From: an uncultured Clostridia bacterium
GTDB taxonomy: Bacteria; Bacillota; Clostridia; Oscillospirales; Acutalibacteraceae
Direction: 5' to 3'
Length of the DNA: 40,420 bases
Assembly: GCA_944380795.1 (NCBI GenBank)
Contig: CALWIS010000241.1
Coordinates: 1-40,420 of the forward strand
Shown here: positions 15,360 through 22,448 of the stretch, in pieces
How positions within the stretch are numbered: position 1 is the first letter of the stretch
Layout: every line of letters begins with the position of its first letter
The notes under the pieces: model-generated
Databases searched by the model: none
Told to the model about the DNA's origin: nothing
Seen by the model: the letters and a program-made list of their open reading frames with translations, nothing else
Translations under genes and position numbers: made by a program

Positions 15360-15387
15360 ATTATAACACTTATTTCTCGTTTGTCAA
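15360..15387 (-). promoter_or_regulatory. consensus promoter of the candidate small RNA
   Basis: On the minus strand a perfect TTGACA (15382-15387) and a perfect TATAAT (15360-15365) are separated by 16 bp. It is among the strongest-looking promoters in the window, yet no protein gene starts within 200 bases downstream. Confidence 0.75.
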
Positions 15388-15455
15388 CTATAATCCCGTT
15401 TTTATTCAGATTCATGGGTTATCCTACTTTACAATAAGGAAGAGGAGTGAAAAGT

Positions 15456-15491
15456 TTGAAAAAGAACACTGAAAAGCCCAGAAAGGAATGA
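15456..15491 (+). CDS. possible 11-codon leader ORF coupled to the XRE gene
   Basis: A TTG-started frame of 11 codons (Lys-rich) has a good GAGGAG (15442-15447) eight bases upstream. It ends in TGA that overlaps the ATG at 15488 as ATGA. This would deliver ribosomes to the downstream start, which has its own SD placed too close to be optimal. The peptide resembles nothing known, and it may simply be part of an untranslated leader. Confidence 0.3.
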   Translation: MKKNTEKPRKE

Positions 15492-15847
15492 GCATCCGCA
15501 TGACCGTTGGCAAAACCTTGCGTACATTGATCGAAGAAAACAACCTTACCCAAAAACAACTGGCCCATATTCTAAACATGGCTCCCTCCACACTGGGCGG
15601 ATATGTGCAGGGAACCAGCGAACCGGATATTGAAACCTTAAAACAGATTGCGGCATATTTTGAGGTTTCCATGGATTATCTTTTGGACTACTCTAAAAAT
15701 CAAGTTTCTGTGCCCGGAGAACAAGAGATCTTGCGCATTTTCCGAACACTTCCGCCCAAAGGACGGGAATTATTTCTGGAACAAGGAAAACTGCTTCTAA
15801 AATTCAGTCAAAAAGATATGGCACCTCCATCCAATCATGCTGAATAA
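15488..15847 (+). CDS. XRE-family HTH regulator with short C-terminal extension
   Basis: A 119-aa protein with an N-terminal Cro/CI-type HTH (residues about 8-65, recognition region LTQKQLAHILNMAPSTLGGYVQGTSEPD, ending in YLLDYS) and a helical tail of about 50 residues (EILRIFRTLPPKGRELFLEQGKLL) typical of small Firmicute XRE proteins. Two starts are possible: ATG 15488, which overlaps the stop of an upstream mini-ORF by ATGA, or ATG 15500, twelve bases after AAAGGA. It stands alone on the plus strand between the small-RNA region and a terminator. Its target is unknown; the divergent XRE-ABC operon is one possibility. Confidence 0.87.
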   Translation: MSIRMTVGKTLRTLIEENNLTQKQLAHILNMAPSTLGGYVQGTSEPDIETLKQIAAYFEVSMDYLLDYSKNQVSVPGEQEILRIFRTLPPKGRELFLEQGKLLLKFSQKDMAPPSNHAE

Positions 15848-15850
15848 ACA

Positions 15851-15884
15851 AAGCCCGTGGAAGGAAAACTCCTGCCACGGGCTT
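15851..15884. terminator. bidirectional terminator between XRE gene and aldose epimerase
   Basis: A perfect 10-bp stem (15851-15860 with 15875-15884) with a small inner agg/cct pairing. It separates the convergent XRE (plus) and epimerase (minus) genes. Confidence 0.78.
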
Positions 15885-15894
15885 ATTCTTATAC

Positions 15895-16767
15895 TTACAG
15901 TGCCTTTACACCAAAAGCAAAAACCGCTTCCTTTTTGGGTTGTAAAAGGGTCAGAGCGCGCTTGTGGAGGAATTCATCGTCCTCATCCAAACCAGTAGCG
16001 CAGCCTGCCCAAGGCTCCAATGCCACAAAGGGAGCATCATTCTTTGCCGACCATACGCCTAAATAGCAGAAATCAGCAAAATCCATTTCTACACCGTGAC
16101 CGGTTTTCCGGCTCACCAACCGCACCACCTTAGAGCGGGGGGTATCAAACACCAGTGCATCCTCATAGAAAAGATCATGGCGCATAGACAAGGTGGTTTC
16201 ATATTCCATTACCGTTTTCCGGTGATGGAAGTTGATGAGTGCTCCTTCGATCATGGGGGACATAGCGGTTTCCGGCTTCTCAAATTCCACTACATAATCC
16301 TCAAAGCACTCCCCTTCCACCATTGGGCAATTAAATGCTGGATGGCCGCCTACTGCAAAGGGCAACACCGTATCGCCGGTATTCTCTACCCAGAATTCGG
16401 TTACCAGTCGCTCTTCCTCAAAACGATAGGTGACATGCAGGGCAAAATCAAAGGGATACTGCTTTTTGGTTTCCTCATCGGAAGTCAGGGTCAGTGTAAC
16501 AGAATCCTCCTTTTGCTGGGTAACGGCAAAGGGAAGATGGCGCGCGATCCCATGCTGGCGCATTTCATACTCTTTACCATCAATCACGGTTTTCCCATCC
16601 CGCAAAGCTCCTACAATTGGGAACAACACCGGCGCACGGCCTCCCCAATAGGTTTTATCTCCCTGCCAAAGATGCTCCAAACCCTCTGCATTCTTAAAGG
16701 ACATGAGTTGTGCCCCTAATGTATCCACTTCTGCGCTGCCAAACTGATTTTGAATTTTAACGATCAT
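15895..16767 (-). CDS. aldose 1-epimerase family protein (LacX-like)
   Basis: A 290-aa beta-sandwich protein of the galactose-mutarotase superfamily, closest in length and sequence style to the LacX group. Motifs include APVLFPIVGAL near residue 45, RQHGIARHLPF with the conserved His near 75, VGGHPAFNCP near 145 with the second His, and LEPWAGCATG near 262. The enzyme class interconverts alpha and beta anomers of aldoses; the exact sugar is unknown. The ATG at 16767 is preceded by AAGGGAGA. The in-frame upstream extension has no ribosome binding site and is excluded. The gene is monocistronic. Confidence 0.87.
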   Translation of the reverse strand: MIVKIQNQFGSAEVDTLGAQLMSFKNAEGLEHLWQGDKTYWGGRAPVLFPIVGALRDGKTVIDGKEYEMRQHGIARHLPFAVTQQKEDSVTLTLTSDEETKKQYPFDFALHVTYRFEEERLVTEFWVENTGDTVLPFAVGGHPAFNCPMVEGECFEDYVVEFEKPETAMSPMIEGALINFHHRKTVMEYETTLSMRHDLFYEDALVFDTPRSKVVRLVSRKTGHGVEMDFADFCYLGVWSAKNDAPFVALEPWAGCATGLDEDDEFLHKRALTLLQPKKEAVFAFGVKAL

Positions 16768-16953
16768 ATCGCAATCTCCCTTCCTGTGGGCTAAATTTTC
16801 CAGCCCGGGTTTTGTTTTTATCAGTATATCATCGTTACACAAAAATGGAAAGATAGCAAGAGGCTTTTTATTGCAAAATTTCAAATAATATTTTAGATAT
16901 TCTACGTCAAAGATATGTTTCCGCGATGTCCATCCCTTCTCTATTTTGCAAAT

Positions 16954-16998
16954 AAAAATCGCGCACAGTAAGGCGGCAACCTTACCGGCGCGATTTTT
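16954..16998. terminator. bidirectional terminator downstream of the zinc-ribbon gene
   Basis: An 11-bp outer stem (16954-16964 with 16988-16998) plus an inner gtaagg/ccttac stem; A and T runs sit at both ends. It ends the minus-strand zinc-ribbon gene that stops at 17030. Confidence 0.85.
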
Positions 16999-17029
16999 GG
17001 GGAACTATATTTTCAGGAAACAGAGATTT

Positions 17030-17803
17030 TTATTTTCTGCGCGGAGTACCGCAATGGGGGCAAGCCGCACTGTCGGCAGAAAACTGCTTTCCGCAATTAC
17101 GGCAAAATACCATGGGAGAAGACGGCACAGGACCTGTTTGTTGAGGTCTTGCAGAAGAGGGAGAAGCAGCATTAGGATTCTGACTTTGAGGATTGACAGA
17201 AGGTTGGGCTGCCTGTAACGGAGCAGTTGGATGTTGAACCGGAGCTTGGGAATTTACCGGAAACTGCTGCGGCATAAAATTCTGCGCTGGGGCCTGCGGA
17301 TTTACAGGAGGCTGCGGGCGATTCATGTTGGAAGGGTTTGTAAAAGGATTCATAGGCGGCATGGAGTTGTTGACTGATTTTCCTCCGCCCATCTTACGAT
17401 TGATATCCGACACATTTTTGCAAATGGACACCGTCAGCATAATAAACTCATAGGTAAGGCGAAGCAGGACATTTCCTATCACGATGATCCCCAATCCAAT
17501 TAGGAAATTTGCTCCGCCTCCAGCAAATCCTATAAACACATAGACTATACCGATAAGCGTCAGAAATACAGCAAAGGTCATATAAACGATGCGAAGCACT
17601 GCTTCCAGCAACAATTTGCGGAAATTCAAAAATTCATAGAACCATCCTACAAAACCCGTATATTTTCCATCATTTCGAGGTCCCAAAAATCCAAAGAACA
17701 GGACCAAAGCAGCAATGATACCAATTAACAAGCATATTACAATGGCAACGGGCCATGCTTGTGATGGAGCGCCATAAGGGGCATATCCGTAAGGTGTATT
17801 CAT
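17030..17803 (-). CDS. DUF4282-like membrane protein with Pro/Gln-rich linker and C-terminal zinc ribbon
   Basis: A 257-aa protein in four parts: a helix at about 17-40, two further helices at about 65-120 in a region resembling DUF4282 (FLNFRKLL... and NVLLRLTYEFIMLTVSICKNV), a low-complexity Pro/Gln/Asn linker at about 140-225, and a zinc ribbon at 230-254 with two CxxC pairs (CRNCG and CPHCG). The function of such proteins is not known. It is monocistronic, with a long leader of about 165 nt, a TATAAT -10 at 17978-17983 and a perfect Spo0A box about 30 bp further upstream. A role in the transition to stationary phase or sporulation is therefore possible, but inferred. Confidence 0.78.
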   Translation of the reverse strand: MNTPYGYAPYGAPSQAWPVAIVICLLIGIIAALVLFFGFLGPRNDGKYTGFVGWFYEFLNFRKLLLEAVLRIVYMTFAVFLTLIGIVYVFIGFAGGGANFLIGLGIIVIGNVLLRLTYEFIMLTVSICKNVSDINRKMGGGKSVNNSMPPMNPFTNPSNMNRPQPPVNPQAPAQNFMPQQFPVNSQAPVQHPTAPLQAAQPSVNPQSQNPNAASPSSARPQQTGPVPSSPMVFCRNCGKQFSADSAACPHCGTPRRK

Positions 17804-18140
17804 ATTTAATTCCTCCCCAATAATATATTTATGTTTGAAAGGGAAAATTTCCTGTCAAAAGCCGAACAACATGAAATTCTGTTTCCTGAAGTGTATCTGA
17901 TACTTTGCAGACGGCTTTCTCGGTAAATTTTACCCATTCCATCCTTTTTTTACAAAAGTACGTTTTATTTGGTTTTTATTATAGTATACCTTAATTTTGT
18001 AAAAATTGCAAATTTCGACAAATTTTTTAATAAGTCTTTTTGTTTGCATAGTTTGCGATATTTATTCTGCAATAAGCAAAGGTCCCTCTTTCCATTTCTG
18101 AAAAAAGGAACCTTCTTTAAAATATAGAAAAAAGAGCGAT
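17804..18140. other. A+T-rich intergenic region with long leader and regulatory sites
   Basis: No gene was seen. Toward the left it holds the probable 5' leader of the zinc-ribbon gene, in which 17858-17864 and 17912-17918 can pair (7 bp). A -10 TATAAT (minus strand) lies at 17978-17983 and a Spo0A box at 18014-18022. Toward the right, a weak imperfect hairpin near 18080-18115 may end the small gene that stops at 18141. Confidence 0.55.
17978..18022 (-). promoter_or_regulatory. candidate promoter with perfect Spo0A box
   Basis: On the minus strand TATAAT (17978-17983) has no clear -35 at 17 bp, as expected for an activated promoter. TTTGTCGAA (18014-18022) is a perfect match to the 0A-box consensus. 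It is centred about 40 bp upstream of the -10, near -47 relative to the predicted start. Confidence 0.5.
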
Positions 18141-18320
18141 TCAGTCGTTATAGATCTCATCCAAGGGGACAGTAGGACGGGGCCGATATTCCGGCATTCT
18201 CTTGGTTTTTCGGAGATAGTCACGAAGCACCACCAGCGCCACGCCTGCTACAGCCGCAGCCAAAAAGATCATAAAGGGATAGGGAAACGTAGATAAAGCC
18301 ATCGTAAAAAATTGCCGCAT
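18141..18320 (-). CDS. small single-pass membrane protein, unknown function
   Basis: A 59-aa protein with one transmembrane segment (about residues 10-32), a basic stretch after it (RDYLRKTKR) and a Pro-rich acidic tail. The ATG at 18320 has AAAGGAGA about six bases upstream, and a good promoter lies at 18369-18397, so the short frame is probably a real gene. No family is recognised. It is monocistronic. Confidence 0.6.
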   Translation of the reverse strand: MRQFFTMALSTFPYPFMIFLAAAVAGVALVVLRDYLRKTKRMPEYRPRPTVPLDEIYND

Positions 18321-18368
18321 AACCATTCTCCTTTCCTGCAAAACCATGCGGGGTATTTGGGTGCCTTT

Positions 18369-18397
18369 ACTGTATCACAGGAAAAAACAAAACGCAA
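18369..18397 (-). promoter_or_regulatory. promoter of the small membrane protein gene
   Basis: On the minus strand TTGCGT (18392-18397), a 17-bp spacer and TACAGT (18369-18374), with TG one base before the -10. Confidence 0.6.
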
Positions 18398-18466
18398 GGA
18401 TTCTTACTATTCTGTAATTACAAGGAGAAGTTTTGTATATTTTTTGTAACCATTTGACATAGATTG

Positions 18467-19987
18467 TCATTTTTTCCGATGGATCTCTTTTAAAAACAGT
18501 GTACCATACCGTTCTAATTTTCGCTCTCCCACACCAGGAATCGCCATGAGTTCTTGGCGGTTTTTAGGTTTTCGCACACACATTTCCTGTAAAGTCGCGT
18601 CAGTAAACACGGCATAAGGCGGGATGCCTCCACTTTTGGAAAGCTCCAGCCGCAGCTGCCGCAAACGCTGGAACAGTTCCGGGTCGGCTGGAGACTGAGT
18701 TGGGGAAGAATATTTTTTCACTGGCCGATATTCCGATTTTTCCGGCTGCATGTCCCAGCGCTCCCCCAAACATACCGAACAGTTACCACAGGTATCCGGC
18801 ACATGGCTCTCGCCAAAATACCGAAGCTGAAACCGCCGCAGACAATACCGGCTGGTAGCATAAAAGGTCATCTGTTTTAACCGTTCCAGCTCCTTTTCCC
18901 GTACCTGCTGGGCTGTTTCTTCGTCCAGTTCTTCGTTTTCCTTCTCCTTTTCAATCATAAACCGGTTGAGACGGACATCCGCGCCGCTATATAGCAAAAT
19001 ACACCGAGCCGGAGAGCCGTCACGTCCGGCACGACCCGCCTCCTGATAATAACTTTCCAGATCTTTGGGCATATTGTAGTGGATCACATAGGATACATTG
19101 GATTTATCAATTCCCATGCCAAAGGCGTTAGTGGCCACCATCACTGTGACCCGGTCGTAGAGAAAGTCTTCCTGGCTGCGCCGGCGTTCCTCATCCTCCA
19201 ACCCGGCATGGTACCGGGCCGCCGAAAAACCACAGTCCCGCAGCCGCTGGCATACCTCCTCCACCAGCTTGCGGGTGGAGCAATACACGATACCGCTTTT
19301 CTCCTTTTCCTCCCGAAGAATAGAGAGCAACTCCCGAAACTTATCCTTTGGCTTGCGCACACCAAAATAAAGGTTCTCCCGGTCAAATCCGGTGACCACC
19401 ATAGTGGGATTTTCCAACCCCAGCAAAGAAAGGATATCCCGGCGCACTTGGGCGGTAGCGGTGGCGGTAAAGGCCCCTACCACCGGGCGGCAAGGCAGCT
19501 CCTGCAAAAACTGGCGAATACGCAGATACCCGGGGCGGAAATCCTGCCCCCACTGGGAAACGCAGTGAGCTTCGTCCACACACACCATGGAAATTTTCAC
19601 CGACTTGGCAAACTCCAGAAAATCCGGGGTCAACAGCCGCTCCGGCGCCACATAGATGATCTTATACATTCCTTGCCGGGCATTATACAGCGCTTTGCGA
19701 TATTGGCCAGGCGTTAAAGAGCTATTTAAAAAAGCCCCCCGCACTCCAGCTTGTACCAAAGCGTTGACCTGGTCCCTCATCAGCGAGATCAAAGGAGAGA
19801 TCACCAAAGAAATGCCCGGCAACAAAATGCCGGGCACCTGGAAACAGATGGATTTTCCCGCACCGGTTGGCATGACACCCATAGTATCCCGCCCAGATAA
19901 AAGGCTGTCTACCAGCGTTTCTTGCCCGGGACGGAACGAGTCATAGCCAAACACCTGCTTGAGCACCTGATATTTATCCATGATCAT
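18467..19987 (-). CDS. recQ: RecQ-family ATP-dependent DNA helicase lacking the RQC winged helix
   Basis: A 506-aa superfamily 2 helicase. Motif 0 FRPGQ, motif I MPTGAGKS, motif II DEAHCVSQWG, motif III GAFTATAT and motif VI QEAGRAGRDG are all present. A four-Cys zinc site follows (YCLRR...CGNCSVC, about 383-408), and an HRDC domain fills the last 75 residues. Canonical RecQ proteins are about 590-610 aa because an RQC winged helix lies between zinc site and HRDC; here only about 25 residues join them. RecQ unwinds DNA 3' to 5' in repair and fork restart. The ATG at 19987 overlaps the MATE stop (ATGA); the ATG at 19981 with GAGG seven bases upstream is an alternative. Second gene after the MATE transporter. 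Confidence 0.92.
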   Translation of the reverse strand: MIMDKYQVLKQVFGYDSFRPGQETLVDSLLSGRDTMGVMPTGAGKSICFQVPGILLPGISLVISPLISLMRDQVNALVQAGVRGAFLNSSLTPGQYRKALYNARQGMYKIIYVAPERLLTPDFLEFAKSVKISMVCVDEAHCVSQWGQDFRPGYLRIRQFLQELPCRPVVGAFTATATAQVRRDILSLLGLENPTMVVTGFDRENLYFGVRKPKDKFRELLSILREEKEKSGIVYCSTRKLVEEVCQRLRDCGFSAARYHAGLEDEERRRSQEDFLYDRVTVMVATNAFGMGIDKSNVSYVIHYNMPKDLESYYQEAGRAGRDGSPARCILLYSGADVRLNRFMIEKEKENEELDEETAQQVREKELERLKQMTFYATSRYCLRRFQLRYFGESHVPDTCGNCSVCLGERWDMQPEKSEYRPVKKYSSPTQSPADPELFQRLRQLRLELSKSGGIPPYAVFTDATLQEMCVRKPKNRQELMAIPGVGERKLERYGTLFLKEIHRKK

Positions 19988-21342
19988 GCCTCAACAGGAG
20001 AAGCTTCCAGATTGCGGATCACCTTCCGATATAGATTGAGGAACAGCACCAAGCTGGTAAGCAGAGAAACTACTTCTGCAATGGGGAAAGCAAACCAAAC
20101 TGCCGTCAAACTGATATTGGAAAGCAGCCAAGCCGCTGGCACAAGCACCACCAGCTGGCGCATCACCGAGACAATCAAGCTATAGAAGCCACGGCCCATG
20201 GCCTGAAACAAGGTGGAGGAAATAATACCCAGGGCAGCGGGTAAAAAGCACAGGCTAATATATTGGAGGGCCGGGCGGCCAATGCGCAGCATCTCGCTGG
20301 AAGCATCAAAGATGAGCAAAAGCTGGTCGGGAATGGCCCAGAACACGATGGTGCCTGCTGCCATAATGAGCAACCCAATTACAGAGCCGATTTTGAGGCT
20401 GGAAAGCATGCGGCGGCGATTGTGAGCGCCAAAATTATAACCCATAATGGGCATCAAACCCTGAGTGAGGCCGAATACCGGCATAAACACAAAGGACTGA
20501 AGCTTAAAATAAATACCAAATACCGCCACAGCTGTTTTCGAAAAACTTACCAGAATGGCGTTCATTGCAAGGGTCATCACTGAACTGATGGCCTGCATGA
20601 TAATAGCGGGAATACCCACAATATAGATTTGTTTTACTGTCTGCCAATCAAACCGGAAGCTGCGCAGATGGATCTTTACCGCATGCTCTTGCGTGAGCAG
20701 GATAATCGTGGAAAGCACCAGTGAAGCGATTTGTCCGATAACCGTAGCAATAGCCGCGCCGGCTACCCCCATATCCAAGGTAAAAATAAAGATGGGGTCC
20801 AGAATGATATTGGTCACAGCACCGGTAAGCTGGAAGATCATGGGCCAGATCATGTTGCCGGTAGCCTGTAACGTCTTTTCAATATTGGCCTCAATAAACA
20901 GGCCAAAAGAATAAATGCACACGATTCCCAGGTAATCACTGCCCATGGCAATGATGTTTTCGGCAGAGGTGTAGGCCTGGAAAAAAGCCTGAGTAAAGAA
21001 CAGGCCAAACAGAGCAAAAATCACCCAGTTTACCAAGCCCAACAGAATGCCATGGCTGGCAGCGCTGTCGGCGGCCTCCTGGTTTCCTTCTCCTAAACGG
21101 CGGGAGATCAGGGAGTTAATACCCACAGCTGTACCCATACCAAAAGCAATGAGCAGCATTTGAATGGGGTACGCCAGCGAAACCGCCGTCAGGGCATCTT
21201 CGCTGATTTTTGATACAAAGTAACTATCCACCACATTATACAGTGCCTGCACCATCATGGAGAACATGGCGGGCAAAGCCATGGAGATAATCAAGGGCAG
21301 CATAGGGGCGGTTCCCATTTTCAGATCCGATCGTTTTTCCAA
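19984..21342 (-). CDS. MATE family efflux transporter
   Basis: A 452-aa membrane protein with about twelve hydrophobic helices in two repeats, belonging to the MATE Na+/H+-coupled multidrug efflux family. Typical segments are LPLIISMALPAMFSMMVQALYNVVDSYFV near the N-terminus and MGYNFGAHNRRRM in the second half. I prefer a TTG start at 21342 because AGGAAGGTG lies six bases upstream. The in-frame ATG at 21366 has no ribosome binding site and directly abuts a strong hairpin. The protein would use ion gradients to expel organic compounds; the substrate is unknown. The recQ gene overlaps its end by four bases. Confidence 0.88.
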   Translation of the reverse strand: MEKRSDLKMGTAPMLPLIISMALPAMFSMMVQALYNVVDSYFVSKISEDALTAVSLAYPIQMLLIAFGMGTAVGINSLISRRLGEGNQEAADSAASHGILLGLVNWVIFALFGLFFTQAFFQAYTSAENIIAMGSDYLGIVCIYSFGLFIEANIEKTLQATGNMIWPMIFQLTGAVTNIILDPIFIFTLDMGVAGAAIATVIGQIASLVLSTIILLTQEHAVKIHLRSFRFDWQTVKQIYIVGIPAIIMQAISSVMTLAMNAILVSFSKTAVAVFGIYFKLQSFVFMPVFGLTQGLMPIMGYNFGAHNRRRMLSSLKIGSVIGLLIMAAGTIVFWAIPDQLLLIFDASSEMLRIGRPALQYISLCFLPAALGIISSTLFQAMGRGFYSLIVSVMRQLVVLVPAAWLLSNISLTAVWFAFPIAEVVSLLTSLVLFLNLYRKVIRNLEASPVEA

Positions 21343-21366
21343 ATGATTCACCTTCCTGTTGACCAT

Positions 21367-21439
21367 AACTGCCCGGGCACCACAAAAGGCCCGGGCAGTT
21401 TTCCTGTTGTCATTTTTCTCTTTTAGCCTTCTTATTATA
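21367..21439 (-). promoter_or_regulatory. MATE leader: -10 element and 12-bp hairpin before the start
   Basis: A perfect 12-bp G+C-rich stem (21367-21378 with 21389-21400) lies in the predicted leader of the MATE mRNA, a few bases upstream of the ribosome binding site; a TATAAT (minus strand) lies at 21434-21439. On the minus strand no T run follows the hairpin. On the plus strand TTTT follows, so it resembles a terminator for antisense transcripts. Regulatory function is not proven. Confidence 0.5.
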
Positions 21440-21533
21440 ATGTGATTCTTTTTATTTGCCTATAGAGAAGATGCACAAAGTATTTTGGAACATTTCCGGG
21501 GATATTTTGGAGGATTTTCCACATACAAAAAGA

Positions 21534-21560
21534 ACGCTGCCTATCAGACAGCGTCCTTTT
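21534..21560 (-). terminator. terminator of the MFS-GDPD operon
   Basis: A 6-bp stem extended by a wobble pair (21534-21539 with 21549-21554) is followed on the minus strand by TTCTTTTT. It lies ten bases past the GDPD stop. Confidence 0.65.
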
Positions 21561-21564
21561 ATCC

Positions 21565-22416
21565 TCATTGTTTTTTCTGAGCCGGATCAAAGTGTTCAAA
21601 AATTCCCAAAGCGCCATCCGCCTTTACCGACCATAACAGCTGGGGGGTACGAATCGTCCAGTTCACTTCCTGGGCATGGAACAGGCGGCAGGCTGCGCGC
21701 AGGCTCCAGTTCCTTCGAGCGGTCACATCATAGGCGATAAAATCAGGTCTGCCCAAAGCATTGACAAACAAATTCCGAGCCAAAAAAGCAGTAATAATGT
21801 TCAGGTGTTCGTCCTTGTGGGTAAAATGGGCCATCAACTGCCCCCGCACCACCTGGGGACGGTTTTTGCGGAACCATCTTACCACTTCTGGGGAAAAGGA
21901 CTCCACACACCAGGGCCCTTTGTACAGAGTAAGAATCTCGCAGGCTTTCGTACACAGTTCCGCGGTATTGTTGTACGGCTTCAGTTCGATAATCATAGGG
22001 GTCTTTCCCCCCATCACCTTGAGCACTTGAGTAAACAGAGGAATCTTTTCCCCGCTCTGGGCCAGGGGATACTGCTGCAATTCCTCATAGGTCAATTCGC
22101 TGACTACTTTATCCACTCCGCACATCCGCTTGAGAGTATCGTCGTGGAACACCACCACCTGACCGTCGGCGGTAAGCTGCAAATCCAGTTCCACGCCAAA
22201 TCCTTTAGAAACAGCCCGCTGAAAGGCCGGCAGTGAATTTTCCGGGATGCTCTGGTCTTTTTTATAAAATCCCCGATGGGCATAATCATATTTTTTCAGC
22301 TCTGTCATATCCGGGGCATCCAGTACCGGGCGAGGCCGGATACAGAATAGCCATACAGCGATGTAAACAATAACAATAGCAAGAACGATCAAGAATGCAA
22401 GGGTAGGCAAGGGCAT
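21565..22416 (-). CDS. membrane-anchored glycerophosphodiester phosphodiesterase
   Basis: A 283-aa protein with one N-terminal transmembrane segment (about 5-28) and a GDPD TIM-barrel domain. Catalytic and metal residues are visible in AHRGFYKK, the PEN motif, VELDLQLTADGQVVVFHDD with the second His, and MIELK. The enzyme hydrolyses glycerophosphodiesters to glycerol-3-phosphate and an alcohol, recycling phospholipid or teichoic acid fragments at the membrane. The ATG at 22416 has AAGGAG eight bases upstream; a TTG six bases earlier is less likely. It follows the MFS gene by 32 bases, so the two are probably co-transcribed. Confidence 0.9.
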   Translation of the reverse strand: MPLPTLAFLIVLAIVIVYIAVWLFCIRPRPVLDAPDMTELKKYDYAHRGFYKKDQSIPENSLPAFQRAVSKGFGVELDLQLTADGQVVVFHDDTLKRMCGVDKVVSELTYEELQQYPLAQSGEKIPLFTQVLKVMGGKTPMIIELKPYNNTAELCTKACEILTLYKGPWCVESFSPEVVRWFRKNRPQVVRGQLMAHFTHKDEHLNIITAFLARNLFVNALGRPDFIAYDVTARRNWSLRAACRLFHAQEVNWTIRTPQLLWSVKADGALGIFEHFDPAQKKQ

Positions 22417-22448
22417 AGTCAAAACTCCTTTAGCTTAAAGAATTGCCG

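Noticed and set aside
15379..15387. TTTGTCAAC as a third Spo0A box
   Set aside because: The last base departs from the consensus, and the stretch is fully explained as the reverse complement of a TTGACA -35 hexamer.
14910..15847. Prophage or integrative-element remnant, suggested by two XRE regulators close together
   Set aside because: No integrase, excisionase, phage structural gene or attachment repeat is nearby; both regulators fit ordinary chromosomal operons.
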